Position numbers and translations under genes: made by a program. The notes beneath the pieces were generated by a model. The model made no database searches, had not been told where the DNA came from, and saw only the letters and a program-made list of their open reading frames with translations. From contig JAIPJC010000019.1 in assembly GCA_021734345.1 (NCBI GenBank), positions 1 to 37,180 on the forward strand: DNA of 37,180 bases, written 5' to 3'. Position 1 is the stretch's first letter, and every line of letters begins with the position of its first letter. The stretch comes from Kiritimatiellales bacterium (lineage in GTDB: Bacteria; Verrucomicrobiota; Kiritimatiellia; Kiritimatiellales; Pontiellaceae). Positions 7,542 through 15,737 of the stretch are shown here, piece by piece.

Positions 7542-8995
7542 ACGAGTTGCGAACCGCCTGCATAGGGAAAGCCCAAGCCGGAATCCAGGACTGCCTAGTG
7601 GTGGGCGCCGGAATCAACGGTGCCGTGGCGGCTGCGGCGCTGGCGGGACGGGGCGCAACAACCACGCTGGTCGACAAGGGCGACTTTGCCTCGTTCACGT
7701 CGCAGGAAAGCTCGAATCTGGCGTGGGGCGGCATCAAGTATCTCGAAACCTACGAGTTCGGACTGGTGTGGCATTTGTGCAAAAGCCGCAACCGGCTGAT
7801 GCGGGCCTACCCCGGCCAAGTGCAGGAGATCCGTTTCTTCACCAGCATCGCCAAGGGTTTCCGCAAGCCGCGCATCCTGGTCTATCTCGGCGCGCTGCTC
7901 TACTGGTTCATGGGCCGCTGCCAAACCAAGCCGCCGCGCCTACTCAGCCTCGCCGCCATCCGCCGCGAGGCGCCGATGGTGAACACCAGGCCGCTCGCCG
8001 GCGGGTTGGAATATTCCGATTGCTACTTCGTGCAGAACGACGCCCGCTTCGTCTTCGGCTTTGTCCGCAAGGCGCTCGATCACGGATGCCACGCCATCAA
8101 CTATATGGAATTGGTCGCCGCCGATTGGCGCGACGGGCTGTGGCACTGCACGCTGAAGGATCAGCTCTCCGGAGAAACCATCGGCATCGTCGCCAAATCG
8201 GTGGTCAACGCCGCCGGCCCGTTTGCCGACAAGGTCAACCGCCAGATGGGGATCGAGAGCACATTCAAGCATGTCTTTTCCAAAGGGACGCACATCATTG
8301 TTCCGCAAATCACGCAGACCCGCCATGTGCTTACGTTCTTCGCCTCCGATGGTCGTCTGTTCTTCATGGTTCCGATGGGCGACCGAACCTGCATCGGCAC
8401 CACCGACACGCGCGTCGACAACGAAACGGTCGAACCGACCGGCGACGATGTCGCGTTCCTGCTTGCCAACGCCAATGCACTACTCAAGCTCGCAAAGCCG
8501 CTTACCCAGGAAGATGTCATCGCCCAGCGCTGCGGCGTCCCCCCGCTGGTCGTTAAAAAAGATGCCGACGTCGGCAACGCCGAGTGGTCGGCGCTCTCGC
8601 GTAAACACGAAATTGATCTGCACCCCGAACGCAAAGTGCTGGGCATCTATGGCGGCAAGCTGACCGACTGCCTCAATGTGGGCGAAGAGGTGGCGGAAAT
8701 CGTTGCGTCATTCGGCATCCCGCTGGTTCACTCGGACCAGTGGTACGGCGAAGCGGTTCCGAAGAAAGCTCCGGATCCGGAGCCGCCAGTTATCGGCGGC
8801 ATCCATAGAAGCGAGCTGCAATACATGGCCGAAAACGAAATGGTGGTGCATCTGGAGGATTTCCTGCGCCGCCGGACCATGCTCGGCCTGACGCTCGGCC
8901 GCGACGCCCTGCGTGCCGATCCCGGCCTACCCGAAGCCGCCCGGATTCTTTTCGGCGAAGATGCGGAAGCCGAGATCGCGCGGTTTTTCGACTAA
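7538..8995 (+). CDS. glpD: FAD-dependent glycerol-3-phosphate dehydrogenase/oxidase
   Basis: 485 residues, close to the usual 500-550. After about 20 residues comes CLVVGAGINGAVAAAALAGR, the FAD-binding GxGxxG, then LVDKGDFASFTSQESSNLAWGG, with the SxxSS/GG region that holds the isoalloxazine in GlpD/GlpA enzymes. NAAGPFADKVNR, DGRLFFMVPMGDRTCIGTTD and IYGGKLTDCLNVGEE are the further conserved blocks; the C-terminal cap domain (about 415-485) is present. The enzyme oxidises sn-glycerol 3-phosphate to DHAP and passes electrons to quinone, peripheral to the inner membrane. Translation is coupled to the methyltransferase-like gene. A degenerate copy of its first 37 codons lies 882 bases upstream. 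Confidence 0.92.
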   Translation: MNELRTACIGKAQAGIQDCLVVGAGINGAVAAAALAGRGATTTLVDKGDFASFTSQESSNLAWGGIKYLETYEFGLVWHLCKSRNRLMRAYPGQVQEIRFFTSIAKGFRKPRILVYLGALLYWFMGRCQTKPPRLLSLAAIRREAPMVNTRPLAGGLEYSDCYFVQNDARFVFGFVRKALDHGCHAINYMELVAADWRDGLWHCTLKDQLSGETIGIVAKSVVNAAGPFADKVNRQMGIESTFKHVFSKGTHIIVPQITQTRHVLTFFASDGRLFFMVPMGDRTCIGTTDTRVDNETVEPTGDDVAFLLANANALLKLAKPLTQEDVIAQRCGVPPLVVKKDADVGNAEWSALSRKHEIDLHPERKVLGIYGGKLTDCLNVGEEVAEIVASFGIPLVHSDQWYGEAVPKKAPDPEPPVIGGIHRSELQYMAENEMVVHLEDFLRRRTMLGLTLGRDALRADPGLPEAARILFGEDAEAEIARFFD

Positions 8996-9009
8996 CCCAA
9001 GAGGGCGGC

Positions 9010-10230
9010 CTATTTCCCGTCCATTCCTGCGGACGATTGGATGCTCCTTGGATAACGCATGGTGAATACCGTTCCGGACTCGGCATTCGAGACAAACGAA
9101 GCCTTGCCATGCAGATATTTCTCGGTAATGAGCTTTATGCTGTAGGTGCCCAATCCTCTTCCGGTTCCTTTGGTGGAAAAGGAGCGGGTGAAAAGCTGCA
9201 TCTGGACCTCGGGCGGCATAACCAGCGCATCGTGGACGGTGAACGCAATGTGATCGCCTTCCGTGCGGCAGTCGAGCGTCACCAGGCCTCCTTCAGGAAC
9301 CGCCTCCAGCGCATTCTTGACCAGGTTAATCAGCACGCGCCGTAGCAGCACCGGGTCGGACTGGAAATCGAACGCCTCGGCGTCCGCATTGATCCGCAGG
9401 AATTTCCCTTTGGCATAGCTGCTGGCATGGAACTGCCGAACAACCCGGGCCAGCAACTCCAGCGAATGCAACGGTTCCGCAGCAACTTCGAGATCGCCAC
9501 TCTCCGCCGCGGAGAGGATCCGTTGCGCATTGATCTCCTCGATCAATTGCTCAACCGTGTCGGAAATCATCCAGGAAAGCTCGTGGACTTCCTCTTCCGG
9601 CAGGCCTTCCTCTACCAGCAAATCCGCCAGCCCTTGCACTCCGCTCGCCGTATTGAGCACGTCGTGGAAAAAAATCCGCTCCAGAGCCTTGCGCCGTTTT
9701 TCATCGCTGATGTCCACCACCGAAAAAACAGTAAAGCCATCGCCGTCCACATCGATCGGCCGCGACCAGACCCGCAGATCCAGCGCATTGTGGTCGCCGC
9801 CTTCGCCAGCGCAAAGCATCCGGCACTCTTGGATATCCAGTGTGCGGAGCTTCTGGCTGTTGAGGATGGAAATCACCGCGCCGCAGGTCTGGCAGAACAC
9901 TGTCGTGCCGCACCCGCCCTCCGTCAAGCCCGAACGGATACAGCCCACGGCCTCGCCGGGACGTTGACCGAGAATATCTTTGTAGAGGCAGCCGAAGGCT
10001 TCGCATTGATTCCTGCCCAGCAGTTCGGCGGCGTTGTCGATGCCAAGGAACCGGGTGAATGCCCGGTTCGCAAAAACAATCTGCCGCTGCGTATTCAACA
10101 CCACGGACATGTTCGGAACCGCATCGAGAAAATCGCGCACAAAAGGCAGTTGCGCCAGTTTTTCATATTGCCTCGATATCTCTTCCGCGGTTGCGCGTTC
10201 GGCTGGTGCAAATGCCGTTTTCATGGTCAT
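9010..10230 (-). CDS. PAS-domain histidine kinase with cysteine-rich PAS insert
   Basis: 406 residues from the ATG at 10230, preceded by GGGG seven bases upstream; a longer frame to 10272 lacks a ribosome site. No membrane segment, so cytosolic. PAS domain at about 35-175 with eight cysteines: C76, C81, C97, C107, C113, C116, C136 and C140, including GGCGTT and FCQTCGAV. The phosphoacceptor region is IFFHDVLNTASGVQG with H189. The ATPase domain shows NLVKNALEA (N box) and GTGRGLGTYSIKLI (G box). No receiver domain or regulator adjoins, so it is an orphan. The cysteines suggest a metal, iron-sulfur or redox sensor; that is inference. It converges on glpD with 14 bases between stops. Confidence 0.85.
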   Translation of the reverse strand: MTMKTAFAPAERATAEEISRQYEKLAQLPFVRDFLDAVPNMSVVLNTQRQIVFANRAFTRFLGIDNAAELLGRNQCEAFGCLYKDILGQRPGEAVGCIRSGLTEGGCGTTVFCQTCGAVISILNSQKLRTLDIQECRMLCAGEGGDHNALDLRVWSRPIDVDGDGFTVFSVVDISDEKRRKALERIFFHDVLNTASGVQGLADLLVEEGLPEEEVHELSWMISDTVEQLIEEINAQRILSAAESGDLEVAAEPLHSLELLARVVRQFHASSYAKGKFLRINADAEAFDFQSDPVLLRRVLINLVKNALEAVPEGGLVTLDCRTEGDHIAFTVHDALVMPPEVQMQLFTRSFSTKGTGRGLGTYSIKLITEKYLHGKASFVSNAESGTVFTMRYPRSIQSSAGMDGK

Positions 10231-10362
10231 ACTCGTTCCCCAATAGGTTGATATGGCATAGTCGTAGCACAACCCTTCAAATCTGGAAACAGCATCATGG
10301 GAATTTCCACCATTCTGGTGGTTTACCGTTGTGTCGGCCCAACTGCGGCGAACCCAGAACGA

Positions 10363-11109
10363 TTAATCAGCCTGCGCGTCGGACGATGGAACGGGCGGTG
10401 CCGGCTTGGCCTTGTGATGGGCGGCGAGCAGGTCGTCGAGATGCAGTCCGGTGAGTTCGGAAAGGGTGTTGAAGAGCTTGTTCATGACAAACAGCATGAC
10501 GACCATGACGGGAATGAGCACGACGACATTGCTGAGACCGGTCATTTTACCGAGTTCGGCCGTGTAGGCTTCGGATCCGGGCGGGCTTTTCAGCACGAAC
10601 TTCGCCAGCGCGTAGCTAAGCCCGGCGGAGAGGAACATGGAGGAGGCAAAGCCCCAGGTGAGACCCACGAGCCGCTTCTCGAATTTCGCCTCGTTGCCCT
10701 TTTCCTTCAGCGCCAAGGTCAGACGTTTGACATCGAACAACGATTCGGTCATCAGGATTTTCTTGATCAGCGGGAACGGCGTCTTGAGGGAGCCAATGAT
10801 TACGAGGCCGAGAATAAGCGGAATGGCGGCTTCCTTTATGGCGACATATTCGGGTGGCAATTTCAGGATCCCAAACACGCCGGTCAGGGTAACACTGACG
10901 ATCCCGATGATGGCCATGAAGTCGGCCTTCCGGTCCTTGATCAGCGTCCGCAGGCCGTGCCCGACCGGAAAAGCCAGCCCGACGACCAGCGCCCAGACCG
11001 GCCCCAGATATTTTTCCTTGCTCAAAAAAGTCAGAATCGCGACGGGAATAACGACATTGATCACAATACTCGTCAGCGGGTTTTCCGGTTTGGTCTTGGT
11101 TTCGCTCAT
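10363..11109 (-). CDS. VC0807-like integral membrane protein
   Basis: 248 residues with about six hydrophobic segments: near residues 12-29, 36-50, 62-82, 88-106, 145-170 and 190-212. ENPLTSIVINVVIPVAILT at the N-terminus and GPVWALVVGLAFPVGHGL are the recognisable conserved blocks of a family named after Vibrio VC0807, found across Proteobacteria and PVC bacteria. Function unknown. IKEAAIPLILGLVIIGSL and the charged loop LKEKGNEAKFEKRLVGLTWG also recur in it. The C-terminal tail is Ala/Pro-rich and cytosolic. It stands alone between the PAS kinase and a tRNA gene, same direction as both. Confidence 0.75.
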   Translation of the reverse strand: MSETKTKPENPLTSIVINVVIPVAILTFLSKEKYLGPVWALVVGLAFPVGHGLRTLIKDRKADFMAIIGIVSVTLTGVFGILKLPPEYVAIKEAAIPLILGLVIIGSLKTPFPLIKKILMTESLFDVKRLTLALKEKGNEAKFEKRLVGLTWGFASSMFLSAGLSYALAKFVLKSPPGSEAYTAELGKMTGLSNVVVLIPVMVVMLFVMNKLFNTLSELTGLHLDDLLAAHHKAKPAPPVPSSDAQAD

Positions 11110-11167
11110 ACATCCTCCGTAAGGGGAACCAGAATACGCCGCGTTGGATTAAAAACAACAGAAGAAG

Positions 11168-11243
11168 TGGAGCCAATGATCGGATTCGAACCGATGACCT
11201 GCTCATTACGAATGAGCTGCTCTACCAGCTGAGCTACATTGGC
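11168..11243 (-). tRNA. tRNA-Thr (anticodon CGU)
   Basis: 76 bases on the minus strand fold as a full cloverleaf: acceptor GCCAATG / CATTGGC, D-arm with AGCTCAGCTGGTAGAGC, anticodon stem GCTCA / TGAGC around the loop TTCGTAA, T-arm with GGTTCGAATCC. The anticodon CGU reads ACG, so threonine. The 3' CCA is encoded. No intron. Confidence 0.95.
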
Positions 11244-11308
11244 GGCTTGAAGGAGGTGAGTGTTTACGAAAAACGGTCGGCAAGGTCAATCGCATTTCGG
11301 CCCCTATT

Positions 11309-12130
11309 TTACAGCGCGGACAGGGCATTCAGGCGCAGGTTGAGATCCTGCCAGAGGGTCTGGGTGGCGAACTCGTCGTATTCGCCATCGCGGTCGGCCA
11401 TGTCCAGCACGGTCACCACGCCGGAACCTTCGATGCGGAACGCTTCCAGCCGGAAGTCGCGCAGAAGCTTGCCGGAAGCGAGCTTGATGTGTCCGCTCTT
11501 GAAGATGGTTTGCACCACTTTGCGGTCGATGAACATGCCCGCCTTGACGCTCAGGTCGGTATCGGAAACATAGGCCAGTTCGTTGTCTTGCTCGTCGTTC
11601 CAGACCACCTTGGCGCGGCGGAGTTGCAGCAGGGTTTTGTCGTTGATCACATAGGTGGGGAACTTCGGCAGCGTGTCGTCGGCCGCCAGCTGCACCGGGT
11701 TGAGGCCGAGCACTGCGCCAAGCTTGCTGCCGAGCCCATGTAGCACGAGCGGCTCCCAGTTTCCAGAGGTTGGAATCCGCTTGAGCTTAACTTCCAATCC
11801 CTGGATATCGAGCCGCTTGACCAGCGGCTTGTCCGTGGAGAGCCATGCGAAGAAATTGAACCTGATCTGCACGTCGGTCATCTGCACGCCGTAGAAATCG
11901 AGCCCTTTCAAATGAAGCCCCAGCAGCGGGGTGGCGGCACAGCTTTCGAGCGCGACGGGCAGGCGGGTGCCGTTGGAAATCTTATCGGCCACCAGGCTAC
12001 GCGTCCCTTCCATGCGGGAAAGCACCTGGATGCCGATATACAGAATAAGGGCGAGCAGGAGACCCGTCAGCACGGACCGCTTCACACGTCCCTTTTTCTT
12101 TTTTTCGGCAGCTGCTTTTTTCCTAGCCAT
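11309..12130 (-). CDS. AsmA-like single-pass envelope protein, unknown function
   Basis: 273 residues from the ATG at 12128-12130, which overlaps the proC stop by eight bases; an upstream in-frame ATG would run into proC. A Lys/Arg-rich start (ARKKAAAEKKKKGRVKR) leads into one membrane segment, about residues 19-37 (SVLTGLLLALILYIGIQVL), and the rest is outside the membrane, mostly beta-strand (LHLKGLDFYGVQMTDVQIRF, RLDIQGLEVKLKRIP). This layout recalls AsmA/DUF748 proteins that span or line the periplasm, but I see no specific family motif. It ends the yggS-proC row. A TTCCA-N5-TGGAA palindrome lies inside at 11761-11775. Confidence 0.55.
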   Translation of the reverse strand: MARKKAAAEKKKKGRVKRSVLTGLLLALILYIGIQVLSRMEGTRSLVADKISNGTRLPVALESCAATPLLGLHLKGLDFYGVQMTDVQIRFNFFAWLSTDKPLVKRLDIQGLEVKLKRIPTSGNWEPLVLHGLGSKLGAVLGLNPVQLAADDTLPKFPTYVINDKTLLQLRRAKVVWNDEQDNELAYVSDTDLSVKAGMFIDRKVVQTIFKSGHIKLASGKLLRDFRLEAFRIEGSGVVTVLDMADRDGEYDEFATQTLWQDLNLRLNALSAL

Positions 12131-12920
12131 GCGCCAGTTCCTTGGAGCGCGCCTGCGCCGCGAGCAACGCGGCAACGATCGAATCCTTTACGCCGCGCCC
12201 TTCCATCGTGTTGATCGCCGCCTCGGTCGTACCGCCCTTGGAGGTGACCTTCTTGCGCAGCACATCGGCGTCCTCGCCGGTTTCCTGCATCAGCTTCGCG
12301 GCGCCGATCACGGTGGCCAGCGCCAGCTCGCGCGAAATCCCTTTGCCCAGCCCCATTTGGTCGGCCGCTTCGAGCATAGCTTCGAGCAGATAGAAGACAT
12401 ACGCCGGACCGCTGCCGCTCAGCGCGGTGACGGCATCGATTTCCTCTTCCTTCACGATCACGGTGACACCTACCGCGCCCATCATTTTTTCTGCAATCCG
12501 CAGATCGGCCTCGGTGGCAAACTCGCCCGCCGCAATGCCCGCCGCACCCTCGCCGACGAGCGACGGCGTATTCGGCATCACCCGCACCACGCGGATCGGC
12601 TTGCCGTTCGCAATCTTCGTCGACGGAATCCCTGCCATGATGCTCACCACCAGCGCATCGGGCTTCAACGCGGCTTCGATCTCCGGCCAAACCGACGGGA
12701 AAACCTGCGGCTTGACCGACAGCACCACGACATCGGCATCCGCAACCGCGACGGAATTACTCGAGGAGATCAGAACCCCGAATCCGGACTCAAAGTGTTC
12801 CAGCCGCTCTTTGGAAATGTCGGTTACGCAGATATCTTCAACTGTAACAACAGTGTTTCCAACAATTCCCGCAACAATGGCCTCGGCCATGTTGCCCGCT
12901 CCAATAAATGTAATTTTCAT
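12123..12920 (-). CDS. proC: pyrroline-5-carboxylate reductase
   Basis: 265 residues, normal length. MKITFIGAGNMAEAIVAGI is the NAD(P)-binding start. VVVLSVKPQVFPSV, VSIMAGIPSTKI, VRVMPNTPSLVGEGAAGIAAG and the C-terminal signature LSGSGPAYVFYLLEAMLEAA plus VTSKGGTTEAAINTME are all diagnostic for ProC. It reduces 1-pyrroline-5-carboxylate to proline with NAD(P)H in the cytosol. It follows yggS (57-base gap) in the same direction, a common conserved pairing, and overlaps the next gene by eight bases. Confidence 0.97.
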   Translation of the reverse strand: MKITFIGAGNMAEAIVAGIVGNTVVTVEDICVTDISKERLEHFESGFGVLISSSNSVAVADADVVVLSVKPQVFPSVWPEIEAALKPDALVVSIMAGIPSTKIANGKPIRVVRVMPNTPSLVGEGAAGIAAGEFATEADLRIAEKMMGAVGVTVIVKEEEIDAVTALSGSGPAYVFYLLEAMLEAADQMGLGKGISRELALATVIGAAKLMQETGEDADVLRKKVTSKGGTTEAAINTMEGRGVKDSIVAALLAAQARSKELAHG

Positions 12921-12977
12921 AGTATCCAGTTTTAGGTGGTTAAGTTTTAAGTATCACTAGTGCCTTATGCCCAATGC

Positions 12978-13652
12978 CTATCTACTCCCAAACAGGTCCG
13001 TTCCGATGCGTACCCAAGTACTGCCCTCTTCGATCGCCACTTCGAGGTCGTGCGACATGCCCATCGAAAGCTCCGGCAGCGGCGTACCGGTTTCGTTTTG
13101 CAGGCGGTCTCGCAGCTTCCGAAGATTGGAAAAATGGATGCGCGTTTTTTCGGGGTCGGGTGAAAAGGGAGGGATCGTCATGAGGCCGTGCACCTCGACC
13201 TTCCGCATCTGGTTGGCGGCGTCGATCACCTCGGCCACCTTGTCGGGGCGCATGCCGAACTTGGCGGCTTCGCCCGCCACGTTGACTTGCAGCAGCACGG
13301 GCAAAGCTACATTGGCCGCGGCGTCCAACGCCTGGAGCAGCTTGAGCGAATCGACGGAGTGGATCATCTGGAACAGGTGGACGGCCGCCTTGGCCTTGTT
13401 GCTCTGCAAGTGCCCGATTAGATGCCACTCCAGCCCGCCGGGACACATCGAAATCTTCGACTGCGCCTCCTGGACCCGGTTTTCGCCAAATAGCCGTAGG
13501 CCGCAGTCGGCCGCTGCGCGGATCGCCTCGGGCGGGTTTGTTTTGGATACGGCCAACAGGCGCACGCCATCACGCGGCCGCCCGGCCTTTTCGCAGGCGG
13601 CGACGATGCGCCGTTCCACGTTTCCCAATCGTTCTGCAAAGGTATCGTTCAT
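12978..13652 (-). CDS. yggS: YggS/PLPBP-family pyridoxal phosphate homeostasis protein
   Basis: 224 residues from the ATG at 13650-13652, matching family length; a further in-frame ATG at 13694 adds 14 unrelated residues. The PLP lysine is K37 in VRLLAVSKTNP. LFGENRVQEAQSKI, LEWHLIGHLQSNKAK, HSVDSLKL, LQVNVAGEAAKFGM, HGLMTIPP, LSMGMSHDLEVAIEEGSTWV and VRIGTDLFG are the family blocks. YggS binds PLP but has no established enzyme activity; it buffers PLP and affects amino-acid metabolism. First gene of yggS-proC-AsmA-like, divergent from the LolA-like gene at 13723 with about 70 bases between, where both promoters must lie. Confidence 0.95.
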   Translation of the reverse strand: MNDTFAERLGNVERRIVAACEKAGRPRDGVRLLAVSKTNPPEAIRAAADCGLRLFGENRVQEAQSKISMCPGGLEWHLIGHLQSNKAKAAVHLFQMIHSVDSLKLLQALDAAANVALPVLLQVNVAGEAAKFGMRPDKVAEVIDAANQMRKVEVHGLMTIPPFSPDPEKTRIHFSNLRKLRDRLQNETGTPLPELSMGMSHDLEVAIEEGSTWVRIGTDLFGSR

Positions 13653-13722
13653 AATCAAAGTGGATGATGGTTGTTTGTCGTTCGGCTTGAACACATACCT
13701 GCAATCCGGTTACGGTTAAAGT

Positions 13723-14484
13723 ATGAAAACTTCAAAACTACTGTTGATTGCCCTCGTCTCCCTTTTGCTGTTGCCGACCGTCCGGGCCGGCGAAATGGTG
13801 GATCGCCTGCTGGCGGAATACGCCAAGATCGAAACCGTCACCTGCCAAATCCGCCGCACCAAAGAGGGGGCGATCGGCAAGATTAAATTCCTGAGCCGGG
13901 TCTATTGGACCAACAAAGGCCAGCTGCATGCAGAGGGCATTTCCCCCGTAAAGCGCCGCACCATCGCCGATGGCAAACGGCTCTGGCAGTACGCCGACGG
14001 CGACCCCAAGGGCTTCTCCCGCCCCATCGGCGAACTTTCGGAACAAATGTCGATTTCCCTACGCATGGTACCTGGCACGCCGATGGATCACTTGCTGCAC
14101 ATGAAGGGCTTGCCGGAAACCGTATTGCCATCCGACGACGCAGCCGACCGGCGCATCGGCATCCAAACCGACACCAACTATGTGGTTCTCTTGCTCGATT
14201 CCAACGACCGGCTCGTGGGCGTGGAGTTCTTCAAAACCGCTGAAATGAAGGAAAAAATCGCAACCTATGTCTATTCGGATCTGACCGAGGTGGTTCCCGG
14301 AACCTGGATACCATTCACCCACCAGATCAGTACAACCGCCGGAGACTCCCTTTTTACCGAAACCGTTAAGGTCGACCGCTACATCGCGAACAAGCCTGTC
14401 GCCGAGTCGCTTTTCATCGCATCTAGTTTCTTCGACAAGGATATTGACTTTGTAGATGATTTCGCAAAAATTTACCCCGAATGA
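13723..14484 (+). CDS. LolA-like exported lipoprotein-carrier family protein
   Basis: 253 residues. A signal peptide (MKTSKLLLIALVSLLLLPTV, cut after VRAG near 23) precedes a repeated beta-strand region: LLAEYAKIETVTCQIRR, RTIADGKRLWQYADGD, KIATYVYSDLTEV and GTWIPFTHQI. This is the half-barrel pattern of LolA/LolB-like and outer-membrane lipoprotein sorting proteins (one helix, then strands with tyrosine and tryptophan facing a lipid cavity). LolA moves lipoproteins across the periplasm; whether this copy does so is inferred. First gene of the plus-strand envelope cluster to 18167. Confidence 0.65.
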   Translation: MKTSKLLLIALVSLLLLPTVRAGEMVDRLLAEYAKIETVTCQIRRTKEGAIGKIKFLSRVYWTNKGQLHAEGISPVKRRTIADGKRLWQYADGDPKGFSRPIGELSEQMSISLRMVPGTPMDHLLHMKGLPETVLPSDDAADRRIGIQTDTNYVVLLLDSNDRLVGVEFFKTAEMKEKIATYVYSDLTEVVPGTWIPFTHQISTTAGDSLFTETVKVDRYIANKPVAESLFIASSFFDKDIDFVDDFAKIYPE

Positions 14485-14533
14485 AATGGGAATTGTTGCG
14501 GGTGGTTCCGCTGGAGCAAAAAGGAGATAGAGT

Positions 14534-14908
14534 ATGAAGAAAGTAATCGCAGGAATGTTAGTTGTGGCTATGGTATTTTGTGCGTTCACACCGGCCCAGG
14601 CTGCTGAAAAAGACAAGGGTGGCGTGAAGGGTTTCCTCGCTGGGTGTTGCTTTGGTCCGCGTTCAGCCGGCGACTACAACACCGACGGCACCGGGAGTCG
14701 GGACTATGTGTCGTGGTTCCTCGTTGGTTGCTGCTTGGGTGAGAGAGCACAGATCGACTTCGCAGGCGGCAAGGACGTCCAATGGCGTGAGTGGACCCCC
14801 TTGATCCCCTATGTGGGCATCATATTCCGTATCTGGAATGGCATTGACGGAGCCAATGGTACCACGCGTGCCGACTTCGCCGCAAAGTATGGATCGACCT
14901 ACTATTAA
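14534..14908 (+). CDS. small exported protein with duplicated GCC motif, unknown function
   Basis: 124 residues, good ribosome site (AAGGAGA, 9 bases before the ATG). Signal peptide MKKVIAGMLVVAMVFCAF with cleavage near AQAA (24). The rest carries two copies of FL-x-GCC-x-G-x-R: FLAGCCFGPR at 34-43 and FLVGCCLGER at 62-71, each hydrophobic before the Cys pair. Then a Trp-rich, membrane-like stretch, LIPYVGIIFRIWNGIDGANG (about 87-106), and a tyrosine-rich end. I recall similar small proteins in Kiritimatiellota but know no function. It lies 13 bases before the YidD-fusion gene, so probably acts with it. The Cys pairs could form disulfides or bind a metal. Confidence 0.6.
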   Translation: MKKVIAGMLVVAMVFCAFTPAQAAEKDKGGVKGFLAGCCFGPRSAGDYNTDGTGSRDYVSWFLVGCCLGERAQIDFAGGKDVQWREWTPLIPYVGIIFRIWNGIDGANGTTRADFAAKYGSTYY

Positions 14909-14921
14909 TCGATTCAAGTTC

Positions 14922-15737
14922 ATGGTGAAAAAGAACATTCCGACGACTCTGTTCGTGGGAATGTTCTTTTTTTCTGCATATAGCTTCGCCGATCGCCTTG
15001 GACTGGCCGAAGACTTGTTCAAAAATGGCGAATGGTCTTTATGCCAACGGGAGTGTCGGCGAGCCCAGCTGGAGCAGACCGAACCAGCCATCCGGTTCCG
15101 GTTGCTCGATGCGATGTCATCCGTCCGAAACGGGATGACACCAGCGGATACCGCTCCGGCTTTTAGATCCATATTGCAGAACTGTGCGGACCGTCAGGTT
15201 GCGGCCATCGCCTCCTACGAACTCGGGCGCCTCCAGTGGCAGCTTGACCAGCCGAAAGACGCCTTTGATTCCTTCGCCACCGCCTTCCTCTCCACCACCA
15301 ACAAAGCACTGTTTCTCCACGCATCCTGCTCGCTCCATCTTCTAATGAAGGAAAAACCGGAGTTGAAAAGCGGATGCGAAGCACTCATCAGCCAAATCAA
15401 TACCTCGCGTGACCAATGGAACGCCGCGCTGTTTTCGCAGTGCGGCAAGCCCGATAGTAAACAGAGCGCTGCAGAGGCACCCGGCTGGTTCATTGGCTTC
15501 TACCGCAACCAGATCAGTCCCGCCATCGGCGCCCGGTGCTCATTGCAGCCCAGCTGCTCGGAATACTTTGTGCAGGCACGGGCAAAGCATGGACCGCTTG
15601 CCGTTCCCATGATCGCTGACCGGCTCTGCCGGGAGCCTGAAGTCAACAACCTCAAACTGAATCCGGTCGTTATGTCGGATGGACAGATCCGCTACCGCGA
15701 CTCCGTTGAAAACCACGACTTCTGGATGAAAAAATGA
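14922..15737 (+). CDS. exported helical-repeat protein with C-terminal YidD domain
   Basis: 271 residues from the ATG at 14922 (13 bases after the previous stop). MVKKNIPTTLFVGMFFFSAY is a signal peptide ending near SFA (23). Residues 24-180 are helical and TPR-like, with AEDLFKNGEWSLCQRECRRA and VAAIASYELGRLQWQLDQPK. Residues 188-240 are a YidD domain: GFYRNQISPAIGARC, QPSCSEYFVQARAKHG and MIADRLCREP match the family signature (FY-x4-SP, P-x-CS-x-Y, RhG). YidD is normally a 70-100-residue protein encoded between rnpA and yidC that helps membrane insertion at the cytosolic face. Here it is exported and fused, so its role must differ or its topology is unusual. ATGA overlap with the next gene. 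Confidence 0.8.
   Translation: MVKKNIPTTLFVGMFFFSAYSFADRLGLAEDLFKNGEWSLCQRECRRAQLEQTEPAIRFRLLDAMSSVRNGMTPADTAPAFRSILQNCADRQVAAIASYELGRLQWQLDQPKDAFDSFATAFLSTTNKALFLHASCSLHLLMKEKPELKSGCEALISQINTSRDQWNAALFSQCGKPDSKQSAAEAPGWFIGFYRNQISPAIGARCSLQPSCSEYFVQARAKHGPLAVPMIADRLCREPEVNNLKLNPVVMSDGQIRYRDSVENHDFWMKK

Noticed and set aside
10297-11232. 311-codon plus-strand frame opposite the VC0807-like gene and tRNA
   Set aside because: It runs through the tRNA gene and has no domain; the minus-strand membrane protein has clear family blocks.
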